A DNA stretch of 34,199 nucleotides, taken from JASFTV01 sp050050615 (lineage in GTDB: Bacteria > Desulfobacterota > DSM-4660 > Desulfatiglandales > HGW-15). Location: NCBI GenBank assembly GCA_050050615.1, contig JASFTV010000003.1, forward strand, positions 1-34,199, written 5' to 3'. Under the pieces are notes generated by a model. The model worked only from the letters and a program-made list of their open reading frames with translations. It did not search any database and was not told the DNA's origin. The position numbers and the translations under genes are program-made. Positions 23,408 to 30,439 of the stretch are shown here, piece after piece; the first letter of the stretch is position 1, and the number at the start of each line of letters is the position of its first letter.

Positions 23408-23998
23408 TCACACCTCCTTTGACTCTTCAGTGCTTGTGTCACGAGGTCTGCTGAGGGTGAGGGCATCCCTCAGATAGACCGAGCAATACCTGCAGAAGTA
23501 GAGGGGCGTCCTATCTAAGTCTTCAATCTCCCCCGAAAAGCGCATAAGACACCTCTCATCCGTACAGTGGTGAAGATTGTACAGATGGCCCAGTTCATGG
23601 AGAGCGACCTTGGCTGCTCTCTCGATTTGAAGAGATGTGGCTGAACTGGGAACCTCAGAGCGGGTCTGTAGCCTGTGTAGAGAGACCAATGCAAATTTCC
23701 CTCCTTGCGTTGCCTCGCCAAAAACGTGGGTGAAGATTGGCACATATAGATCGACATCAAGGAGGCCAATCACCTTGTCGTAGTCATGAAAGGGCATGGA
23801 TTCAAAGGCATTAAGTATAGCACCCGCGTCATACTGAACCCGCCTTTCGTCGTAGGCATAGGTGGGATGGTCTAAGGGCGGGTGGATATCTGCGTCCAAG
23901 TTTAGATAACCGAGAATATGGGCCGCAATGGATTTTAGTGTGATTTCGGAAACTTTCCCAATGGGGACGATGCAGATAGGTCTCTGTTTTGAGCTCAT
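23408..23998 (-). CDS. amzA: Archaemetzincin-type zinc metalloprotease
   Basis: This 196-residue cytoplasmic protein matches the archaemetzincin family of metzincin-like zinc peptidases. The catalytic site is HELGH (H134, E135, H138) with third ligand H144, directly followed by C145, then C150, M152 and a distal C169-x2-C172 pair. This reproduces the family's second, structural zinc motif (HC-x4-C-x-M...CxxC). One deviation: the glycine expected three residues after the second His is Asn141. The substrate is unknown for bacterial members. It begins 26 bases after the stop of the NtrC-type regulator, so it is probably the last gene of that operon. The start has no strong ribosome site, but the N-terminal PICIVPIGKVS is family-like. 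Confidence 0.88.
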   Translation of the reverse strand: MSSKQRPICIVPIGKVSEITLKSIAAHILGYLNLDADIHPPLDHPTYAYDERRVQYDAGAILNAFESMPFHDYDKVIGLLDVDLYVPIFTHVFGEATQGGKFALVSLHRLQTRSEVPSSATSLQIERAAKVALHELGHLYNLHHCTDERCLMRFSGEIEDLDRTPLYFCRYCSVYLRDALTLSRPRDTSTEESKEV

Positions 23999-24023
23999 GG
24001 GCTGCGATTTTCCGCTGATGAGA

Positions 24024-25367
24024 TCAAGGTCTTGTCAAGTTGTGCCGTTTGATCATTTTGTGTAGGCTCACTCGATTAATATCCAGGATCTTGGAGGCCT
24101 TGGTCACATTCCAGTCGCAATCTACCAAAATCTGATGGATATAATCCTTTTCCATTTCACGCAGCGATCGCGGCTTTAGGCTCGGCATTGAAGAAGGGCG
24201 CAAAAAGGAGAAATCGCCGAGCCGGAGCGTCCTGGATTTGGATAGGACGACCGCTCTCTCAACAGCATTCTCTAATTCTCTCACGTTTCCAGGCCAGTCA
24301 TATTCTTCCAAAAGCCGCATGGCATCTCGGCTGACATGATCAACCCGTTTCGTCGTTTGATGGCTATATTTTTGAAGGAAATGCTGAACAAGGAGTGAAA
24401 TGTCCTCCTTCCTTTTTCTCAAAGGAGGAACGGGGATCGTAATCACGTTGATTCGATAGAAAAGGTCTTCTCGGAAAGTCCCCTTTGAGACCTCCTGCTC
24501 CAAGTCTTTTCTGGTGGCGGATATCAATCGAAAATCCACGTCGACAGGGAGTCTATCTCCGAGCTTGATGATTTTCTTTTCTTCCAGTACACGTAAAAGA
24601 TCGACCTGCATTTTCCGGCTGATCTCTCCTATTTCATCAAGGAAAAGGGTGCCGCCGGAGACGACTTCAAAGAATCCTTTGCGGGGGTGGTCTGCACCGG
24701 TAAAGGCTCCCTTCTGATGGCCGAAGAGCTCACTCTCCAGGAGGGTATCCGGAAGGGCACCACAGTTGATGGCGATAAATGGCAGGTGGGAGCGTTTGCT
24801 TTTGGCATGGATCGCTTTGGCTACCAGTTCTTTTCCAGTGCCTGTTTCCCCAACAATGAGAATGGAAGAATCGCTTTGTGCAACCTCTGGGATGAGATCG
24901 AAGACCTCCTGCATGGGTCGCGATTGGCCTATGATGTTATCGAAACGAGTGACTTCCTCCAACCGCCCTTTCATGTATTGATACTCGAAAGCCAACCTCT
25001 TTTGAGTGGCAACCTTTTCCAGAACAAGGGAAAGTTGGTCGGGTTTGAAGGGTTTGAGCAGATAGTCCACAGCCCCCATTTTCATTGCCTCCACGGCGGT
25101 CTCAATAGAACCGTAGGCCGTGATAATGATGACGATGGTGTCGGGGTATTCCTCCTTTACTTTTCCCAAAAGCTCAATGCCGTTCATGCCAGGCATCTTG
25201 ATGTCTATGAAGAGGAGATCAAAAGGGACCTTTTCAAGTTTTTCAAGAGCCTGAAAGCCTGAGGCTGCTGTTTCGACCTTGTGTCCGTATTTTTGAAACC
25301 AATGAAGAAAGGATTGCCGGACTATCCTTTCATCATCCACGACCATAATGCTCATCTTTTGATCCAT
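24024..25367 (-). CDS. NtrC-family sigma-54 response regulator
   Basis: This regulator has receiver, AAA+ and Fis-HTH domains. Counted from an upstream ATG at 25382, the phospho-acceptor is D60 (LLFIDIKMPGMNG), with K110. Walker A is GETGTGKE (178-185), the GAFTGA loop is 225-230, Walker B is LFLDEIGE, and there is an arginine-finger region REDLFYRINV. The DNA-binding helix-turn-helix is DWNVTKASKILDINRVSLHKMIKRH (about 423-447). The ATG at 25367 is chosen because GGAAGA lies 7 bases before it, while the GGGAGG before the first ATG is too close. It follows the kinase gene by about 28 bases and is its obvious partner. No target promoter was found next to it. Confidence 0.94.
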   Translation of the reverse strand: MDQKMSIMVVDDERIVRQSFLHWFQKYGHKVETAASGFQALEKLEKVPFDLLFIDIKMPGMNGIELLGKVKEEYPDTIVIIITAYGSIETAVEAMKMGAVDYLLKPFKPDQLSLVLEKVATQKRLAFEYQYMKGRLEEVTRFDNIIGQSRPMQEVFDLIPEVAQSDSSILIVGETGTGKELVAKAIHAKSKRSHLPFIAINCGALPDTLLESELFGHQKGAFTGADHPRKGFFEVVSGGTLFLDEIGEISRKMQVDLLRVLEEKKIIKLGDRLPVDVDFRLISATRKDLEQEVSKGTFREDLFYRINVITIPVPPLRKRKEDISLLVQHFLQKYSHQTTKRVDHVSRDAMRLLEEYDWPGNVRELENAVERAVVLSKSRTLRLGDFSFLRPSSMPSLKPRSLREMEKDYIHQILVDCDWNVTKASKILDINRVSLHKMIKRHNLTRP

Positions 25368-25395
25368 GGCGGTTCTTCCCATGCCTCCCTGGAAG

Positions 25396-26931
25396 TTATT
25401 GGATAGGGAAAGCTAAGGTGAAAACGCTTCCCTTTCCGACCTGGCTTTCCACTTTAATGTTCCCTTTATTCGCTCTTACAACACCGTGCACGATGGATAA
25501 CCCAAGCCCGGTCCCTTCTCCCTCTTCTTTAGTGGTGAAAAACGGATCAAAGATATGATCCACATTCTCCTCCGGGATCCCACACCCGGTATCCTGAATC
25601 TGTACAATAGCATTCTTTGAGGATTCGTCGAGCTCGGAGATCACGCTCAGTTTACCCCCCTGCGGCATAGCCTCAACGGCGTTGAAGATGAGATTGAGGA
25701 AACACTGTTGCAACTGGTTGATGTCTGCGTTAATGATTAAGGGTCTGGAAGCAATTTTTGTAATCAAATAGATATCCTGGATCTCCATCTTGTGGTGTGT
25801 CAAGGTAATAACTTCCTCCAGGATCTCATTAAGGTCAACGTTTTTGTGCTCTACTTCTGATTGACGGGAAAAAGAGAGCAGGCTGGATATGATGTTTCCG
25901 CACCGCTCCAACTCACTAGACATGATTGAAAGATAATCCCTGAATGCTTCTAGCTCCTCTGAACTTGGAGCTCCTCTTTCCAGTGTTGTTTCCATAAGAC
26001 GGCTGAATGTGAGTAGTCCCTGAATGGGATTGTTAATTTCGTGCACGCTACTCGCCACCAGTTTTCCCAGGGAGATCATTCGATCCTCTTGGATCAGCTT
26101 TTTCATGTCCGCCTTGAGTTCACTGATTCGTCGTTCCCATCTGGATGAAAGCTCCTCAGTGATATCCCTCCATATCTCTATGACCCGCACAATTTCGCCC
26201 GTCTGATCTTTCAAGGGATAGGTCACCATATTGCAGTAAATGGCATGCCCATCAGAAGTCGGGTGCTCGTGAAGGACATGGGCGGATTCTCCTGTTCTCA
26301 AGGTTTCCAGCAAGGGACATCCCAGTTCTGGGTGCGAACTGGAACAGGGCGCACTGAGGCCATGGGTGATTTCATAGCAGTGGGCCCCAATGACTTCCTC
26401 TTTTGGTTTCGCTACAGCCTTTAAATAGGCTTCATTTGCCTCGATGATGCTAAAATCAGACGTCAATACGATGATCCTTTCATTGGCCTGTTGGATCAGA
26501 AAGTCCGAGGCCCCCTTCTGAAGTTCCACCTGTTGCGCTGCACATCTCAGCCCTTGATTCATAATGAAAAGACTTCTCAATAGCCTACCGATGTTGTGTT
26601 CCAGAACGCCTACCCCTTTTGGCCTGACACGGATAAGTTCGAGAAGCACGTCCCGGCTATTGGTTAACTCAAGGACGCCGTCGAGGTTTTGGATTTTGAA
26701 GAGATCACGGAAATCATTTGTCGTATGAATCCCCATCTCTTTGGCAAGAAGAAAGCCTTCCGCCTCCGCATTCACATCACAGACCCCGACGACCTTTACG
26801 TTGAGGTAGGGGAAGAGGTCTTTCTGGAGAAGTCCCAAGAAAAATTTGCAAGCTCTCCCTCCTCCGACGATCGCCAGATTGAAAGATAGTTTTTCAGAAA
26901 CATGATTTGAGGTACTGTCCTTCTCCATCAT
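25396..26931 (-). CDS. Histidine kinase with N-terminal Rossmann-like domain and Cys-bearing PAS
   Basis: The 512-residue protein starts at the ATG at 26931 (AAGGA 8 bases upstream; an upstream TTG at 26961 is less likely). Residues 17-120 look like a dinucleotide-binding Rossmann fold: FNLAIVGGGRACKFFLGLL, then the strand VKVVGVCDVN and LDGVLELTN, as in dehydrogenase or CoA-binding-type domains. A PAS domain follows (about 145-260) with CYEITHGLSAPC and a third cysteine (C185, C196, C205), a pattern common in anaerobe PAS sensors. HisKA has H297 in ASSVHEINNPIQGLLTF. The N-box is LNLIFNAVEAMPQGG, G1 DTGCGI and G2 GTGLGLSIVHG. A nucleotide or redox signal is inferred from the Rossmann domain. 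It heads the operon with the NtrC regulator and archaemetzincin. Confidence 0.9.
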   Translation of the reverse strand: MMEKDSTSNHVSEKLSFNLAIVGGGRACKFFLGLLQKDLFPYLNVKVVGVCDVNAEAEGFLLAKEMGIHTTNDFRDLFKIQNLDGVLELTNSRDVLLELIRVRPKGVGVLEHNIGRLLRSLFIMNQGLRCAAQQVELQKGASDFLIQQANERIIVLTSDFSIIEANEAYLKAVAKPKEEVIGAHCYEITHGLSAPCSSSHPELGCPLLETLRTGESAHVLHEHPTSDGHAIYCNMVTYPLKDQTGEIVRVIEIWRDITEELSSRWERRISELKADMKKLIQEDRMISLGKLVASSVHEINNPIQGLLTFSRLMETTLERGAPSSEELEAFRDYLSIMSSELERCGNIISSLLSFSRQSEVEHKNVDLNEILEEVITLTHHKMEIQDIYLITKIASRPLIINADINQLQQCFLNLIFNAVEAMPQGGKLSVISELDESSKNAIVQIQDTGCGIPEENVDHIFDPFFTTKEEGEGTGLGLSIVHGVVRANKGNIKVESQVGKGSVFTLAFPIQ

Positions 26932-27080
26932 GCTCCCATCCTTTCTCCTCCGGGCTGTCAAATCCCGAAAAGACCTTCATAATGCTCGGCCAACCTTGGC
27001 TTTCAGTCCCTGCGATCGATGGGTTTCATGGTTCAAGCAAAGGAGGTGTAAGTGCAGGCCAATAGAAATACCCGAAACAA

Positions 27081-27105
27081 GAGCCCCATTTCAGGAATGA
27101 GGCTC
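27081..27105. terminator. Terminator-like hairpin after the MinD-ferredoxin operon
   Basis: GAGCCCCATT and AATGAGGCTC pair with one mismatch around a short loop. T-rich sequence follows on both strands (CCTTCTTCTC on plus; TTGTTTC on minus). On the minus strand it lies 325 bases after the stop at 27431, so it could end that operon or insulate the next one. Confidence 0.45.
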
Positions 27106-27126
27106 CCTTCTTCTCATGCGCGTCTG

Positions 27127-27195
27127 AATGACCAATCCCGACGGGCCCCCGCTGCGATTGAAGGTTGTCAAGTTAGTTGCGATACAGAATACTGG
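27127..27195. repeat. Partial copy of the 23265-23364 palindromic repeat
   Basis: CTGCGATTGAAGGTTGTCAA and the following AGTTAGTTGCGATACAGAATACTGG match the right half of the element at 23265 (about 80 percent by eye). The left arm is missing, so this is a decayed or truncated copy in the same orientation. Confidence 0.55.
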
Positions 27196-27430
27196 CGAAG
27201 CTTCGCCTCAAACCGATGAGGCTTTTGCCATCCCAGCTCCGCCAAAGACCCTGGCCCAGACCTGGCACTAACCGAGATATTTTGCCTGGTCACATTGCCT
27301 CATAGCAGAGAGACAATTGACGTGTACGTGCTATCGCATCAGGGCGGGCTTGACATTAATCCGCCCTCGGCGGATAAATGTTAAGATCTTGAGCTATGAA
27401 GACAGCTAATTGGTGGTAAAACATGGATCC

Positions 27431-28297
27431 TCAAAGGTTCATTTTGTGAGCCAGATTCTCCCATATCAAGCGGACAGCCCTTCCGGCCTCTGTGTGTGTA
27501 TTGTATTCGAAGATCGTCTGTCCCCGCACCATTGCCATCGTAAATACGGGATCAAATGGAATATGACCGATGAAACTCAACCCCTTTTCTTCGGCAAATC
27601 TTTCAATGTCGCGACTTGTATCAACGTTGAGATCAAACTTGTTGATACACACCATGGCGGGCACCTTGAAAAAGCCGGCCAATTCAGCGACACGCTCCAT
27701 ATCGTGTCTGCCTGAAACTGTGGGTTCGGTCACAATAAGGGCCGCGCTGGCTCCTCCCAGGGAGGCAATCACCGGGCAGCCGACCCCCGGGGGGCCGTCT
27801 GTCAAGATGAGATCAAGCCCCTGTTCCAGAGCGAGCTTCCTGGCCTCTTGTCTCACAAGGGTGGCCAATTTACCGGAGTTCTCCTCGGCAATGCCGAGTC
27901 TGGCATGGACCATGGGGCCAAAGCGTGTCTCAGATATATACCATTCACCACACGTATTGATCGGGAAGTCTATCGCTTCCTGAGGACAGAAATAGACACA
28001 GACGCCGCAGCCCTCGCACGCAATAGGGTCCACCTTGAAATGCTCGTTAATCGCGTGCCACCTGCACAAATCTTGACACAAGCCGCACTCCGTACATTTT
28101 TCGAGATCAATGATTGCCGTATGGCCGCTCTGGAAGTCTTCCCTTATGCGGTGCGTCGGATCCATAATGAGATGAAGATCAGCCGCATCCACATCGGCAT
28201 CACAAAGCACCTTCCTATCCGCAATGGAAGCAAAGGCAGCCATAAGACTGGTCTTGCCTGTTCCGCCTTTGCCGCTGATGACGACCATTTCTTTCAT
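27431..28297 (-). CDS. MinD-superfamily ATPase with inserted 2[4Fe-4S] ferredoxin domain (second of pair)
   Basis: This 288-residue P-loop protein has the deviant Walker A SGKGGTGKTS (8-17). A ferredoxin insert carries C68, C71, C74, C78 and C94, C97, C100, C104. Then come the switch region DLILTDGPPGVGCPVIA and VTEPTVSGRHDME. Such ATPases are encoded with NifX-like proteins in anaerobes (the ORP3/ORP4 type of Desulfovibrio orange-protein clusters) and have been linked there to cell division or cluster assembly; the role here is inferred. The start at 28297 fits family N-termini (MKEMVVISGKGG). In-frame ATGs at 28342 and 28288 are alternatives; the latter has the better-spaced AAGGA. It forms a tandem pair with the upstream homologue. 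Confidence 0.9.
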   Translation of the reverse strand: MKEMVVISGKGGTGKTSLMAAFASIADRKVLCDADVDAADLHLIMDPTHRIREDFQSGHTAIIDLEKCTECGLCQDLCRWHAINEHFKVDPIACEGCGVCVYFCPQEAIDFPINTCGEWYISETRFGPMVHARLGIAEENSGKLATLVRQEARKLALEQGLDLILTDGPPGVGCPVIASLGGASAALIVTEPTVSGRHDMERVAELAGFFKVPAMVCINKFDLNVDTSRDIERFAEEKGLSFIGHIPFDPVFTMAMVRGQTIFEYNTHTEAGRAVRLIWENLAHKMNL

Positions 28298-28401
28298 TCC
28301 TTCTTGCTCCACGCTCGGCTTTTGCGAACCTGACGACGACATTGTTTGAAGTCTCACGCCCGCTCCCCCGACCCATCGGCCTCGCTCGAGCACCGAGGGC
28401 C

Positions 28402-29238
28402 TCAGAGAAGGATCTCCCTTATTCGGTGATAAAGATCCACGAATTTTTCTATCCATCCAGGCATCAACTCAACCAACATTTCTCCTTTCGCGTAAGCTTC
28501 TGCGATACGTCGATCAAAAGGGATCTCCATAAGAATGGGAAGGTCTCGCTCGTTGGCATAGGTTCTCACCGCGTCATCCCCCATATCCGAACGGTTAATG
28601 ATCAATCCGCACGGGATATCGAGTTTCTTTACGGCCCCCACCGCCAGCTCTAAATCGTAGAGGCCGAAGGGCGTTGGTTCCGTGACCAGCAAAATGAAAT
28701 CGGCACCTCTCATGGCTGCGACGACCGGGCATGATGTGCCGGGAGGGGCATCAATAATGGTAAGTTTGTCTGAACGCGTAAAAGAACGAACCTTTCGGAT
28801 CAGGGGTGGAGACATAGCCTCTCCCACCCTCAATCTCCCATGAACGAACTCCAAGCCGTTGCGACGACCCACCTGGATCATGCCCAACTCCCGGCCGACT
28901 TCGCGAATGGCACCCTCAGGGCAGACCTCTACGCATCCACCGCAGCTGTGACAGAGTTCATGAAAGGGTAGGACTGTGCTGCCGATTACCACGATGGCTT
29001 TGAACCGGCATATTTCGTCGCATTTGCCGCACAGGGTGCATCTTTGTTCATCCACCTCAGGAACCGGGGTGGTGATCGTCTCGGTCTTTTCGAATGTGGG
29101 GTGGATGAAAAGGTGGGCATTTGGTTCCTCCACATCGCAATCCAGTAACTGAATGCCTGGTCCCAATGACAAGGCCAGGTTGGTCGCCACAGTCGTTTTC
29201 CCTGTTCCACCCTTACCGCTGGCTATGCTGATTATCAT
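28402..29238 (-). CDS. MinD-superfamily ATPase with inserted 2[4Fe-4S] ferredoxin domain (first of pair)
   Basis: This 278-residue paralogue of the downstream ATPase has Walker A SGKGGTGKTT near the start, a ferredoxin insert with C67, C70, C73, C77 and C96, C99, C102, C106, then LTIIDAPPGTSCPVVAAMRGAD and VTEPTPFGLYDLELAV. The start is the ATG at 29238; an upstream TTG at 29250 adds only four residues. No strong ribosome site is seen. The tandem arrangement of two such ATPases beside NifX-like genes is characteristic of sulfate reducers. It lies 125 bases after the NifU-like gene and probably belongs to the same transcript. The iron-sulfur clusters and ATP site suggest nucleotide-driven electron transfer or cluster loading. 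Confidence 0.91.
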   Translation of the reverse strand: MIISIASGKGGTGKTTVATNLALSLGPGIQLLDCDVEEPNAHLFIHPTFEKTETITTPVPEVDEQRCTLCGKCDEICRFKAIVVIGSTVLPFHELCHSCGGCVEVCPEGAIREVGRELGMIQVGRRNGLEFVHGRLRVGEAMSPPLIRKVRSFTRSDKLTIIDAPPGTSCPVVAAMRGADFILLVTEPTPFGLYDLELAVGAVKKLDIPCGLIINRSDMGDDAVRTYANERDLPILMEIPFDRRIAEAYAKGEMLVELMPGWIEKFVDLYHRIREILL

Positions 29239-29363
29239 TACACAACTCAATTTGTTACTTGCGTCAAATAGTTGACTGCTTAGATGGTTCGTTCACTCTT
29301 GATAGCTCCTTCACTTCTCGACCAACAGACCACTCAACCATTGAAATGTGATCTCTTATTGTT

Positions 29364-29795
29364 CTATGTTTGTTTGATCATATAGTTGTTGAGGGCTTCC
29401 TGCAGCGTCTCTGAAGCAAGAGAAGCGCAATGGGCTTCCTCCTTGGGGATGCCGCCCAGCTTCTCTATGATGGCCTCACCTGTAATTTCCAAAATTTCTT
29501 CAGGTGTCTTCCCAATAGCCATCTCAGCAGCAAAGGAGCCACAAACGGTGATCGCACCACAACCATCTGTCTGAAAAGCGGCTTTATCCACCTGTTCGCC
29601 GTTAAACTTCAGGTAAATCTCTATGGTGTCTCCGCATCGGCCCTGTAAAGAGGCATACCCATCCGGGTCATCTACCGATCCTTTATAGAGCGGATTGAGC
29701 CATCTTTGGTAGGCTGCTTCGCCAAAGGCCTCTTTGGTTTCCTCGAAAATTTGATCCTTGATTTCCTGCACAAAGTCGTCGACCTTATCACTCAT
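29364..29795 (-). CDS. NifU/IscU-type iron-sulfur scaffold protein
   Basis: The 143-residue protein matches the IscU/NifU N-terminal scaffold, on which [2Fe-2S] and [4Fe-4S] clusters are built. The three scaffold cysteines are visible: C54 in GRCGDTIEIYL, C79 in TDGCGAITVCGS and C123 in KEEAHCASLA; C85 is an extra. It lacks the C-terminal Nfu domain of full NifU. The N-terminal helix with FGEAAYQRWLNPLYKG is a variant found in anaerobe homologues. The ATG at 29795 is preferred to one 18 bases upstream because it gives the family start and has GGAGG in reach. Its place among Fe-S ATPases and NifX-like proteins suggests it serves their clusters. No cysteine desulfurase is encoded nearby. Confidence 0.9.
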   Translation of the reverse strand: MSDKVDDFVQEIKDQIFEETKEAFGEAAYQRWLNPLYKGSVDDPDGYASLQGRCGDTIEIYLKFNGEQVDKAAFQTDGCGAITVCGSFAAEMAIGKTPEEILEITGEAIIEKLGGIPKEEAHCASLASETLQEALNNYMIKQT

Positions 29796-29844
29796 ATGAT
29801 CTCTTTCCTCCATCTATCTTGTCGAGTTCTTTTAAAGCTTTTGA

Positions 29845-29985
29845 CATTCTTGTCCAAGAACGAATCGGTGCTCATGGGAACCTGAATTTTGGGCGCCGGG
29901 GGGTATCTTGTAAATACAGGTACTTAGCTCGTCTAGAAGCCTGGTTTGATTTATCTTGGATAACAGTGAGCCCTTGATATGGAAT
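29845..29985. repeat. About 140-bp dispersed repeat, copy B
   Basis: This is the second copy of the element at 10346-10499. Its first 29 bases (CATTCTTGTCCAAGAACGAA and following) match the inverted right end of the 66-bp repeats at 65 and 8221, after which it continues with CTGAATTTTGGGC as in copy A. It therefore links both repeat families. It lies 50 bases upstream of the NifU-like gene. Confidence 0.65.
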
Positions 29986-30006
29986 ATCAGAAAAGCGAAT
30001 ACCCCC

Positions 30007-30213
30007 TCACTCCCTCGTCATATACGAACCACATTTCGGGCATATGGTCTCAAAACAAGGCCTTCCCCGGTCGTGGGGGACTTTGTGACCGCATTCGGAG
30101 CAGACACATTGGCCGCCAGGACCAAGGCCGCGGCCTCCTCCCACGCCTCTGCCTTTACCCGATGGATCCTGGCCTCTCCCTCTTCCACTCTGGTCCTGTC
30201 CTCTTGGTTTCAT
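30007..30213 (-). CDS. Small Gly/Arg-rich zinc-ribbon protein
   Basis: The 68-residue protein has a low-complexity N-terminal half rich in Gly, Arg and Gln (GRGRGQDPSGKGRGVGGGRG), then a Cys-rich ribbon CVCSECGHKVPHD with C36, C38, C41 and RPCFETICPKCG with C53, C58, C61. This should bind zinc or iron. The ATG at 30213 is placed 8 bases after GGAGG; an in-frame TTG 15 bases upstream overlaps that site and is unlikely. Similar small proteins accompany NifX-like proteins in anaerobes; no function can be assigned. Confidence 0.82.
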   Translation of the reverse strand: MKPRGQDQSGRGRGQDPSGKGRGVGGGRGLGPGGQCVCSECGHKVPHDRGRPCFETICPKCGSYMTRE

Positions 30214-30256
30214 CCTCTCTTCCTCCAAAGAAATAACCGTCCGCTTTCTTGTTTAT

Positions 30257-30279
30257 ATAAAATCGGGTAACGATTTTAT
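30257..30279. terminator. Perfect AT-rich hairpin, possible terminator
   Basis: ATAAAATCG and CGATTTTAT form a perfect 9-bp stem with a 5-base loop, between the Mrp-NifX gene and the zinc-ribbon gene. On the minus strand the 3' arm itself ends in TTTTAT. It may attenuate transcription between the two genes. Confidence 0.4.
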
Positions 30280-30283
30280 TGAG

Positions 30284-30330
30284 ACTGCCGCATCGTCCCC
30301 GATCGAGTCGGGCACTCCTCGCAATGACGT
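30284..30330. repeat. REP-like element with core CTCCTCGCAATGACG
   Basis: The stretch GACTGCCGCATCGTC, a CCCGA/TCGGG hairpin and CTCCTCGCAATGACG reads like the common bacterial intergenic repeat of the form GTCATTGCGAGGAG...GCGGCAGTCTC on the other strand. The resemblance is recalled, not searched. Confidence 0.4.
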
Positions 30331-30439
30331 TATACTGAAATTAACTCAGGCAAAGGGATCCCGGTTGTTAGAGTGACCTAGCAACGACAAAATCGACTCA
30401 CATGATGGAGATAATGATCCTGAAGCTTCACATGTAGAA

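Larger units (their letters stand above)
26932..27430. other. Non-coding spacer with hairpins and a repeat fragment
   Basis: No gene is seen in these 499 bases. They hold a terminator-like hairpin (27081-27105), a fragment of the palindromic repeat (27127-27195), a 14-base palindrome GGCGAAGCTTCGCC at 27194-27207, a GCCTC/GAGGC hairpin followed by TTTT at about 27208-27229, and AGGGCGG/CCGCCCT arms at 27341-27367. The spacer separates two minus-strand operons. Confidence 0.6.

Noticed and set aside
26932..26961. TTG start for the Rossmann-kinase
   Set aside because: The following ATG has a correctly spaced AAGGA, while the extension MTARRRKDGS has none.
28298..28456. N-terminal extension of the downstream MinD-like ATPase
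   Set aside because: The extra residues overlap the preceding gene, are unlike the family and lack a ribosome site.
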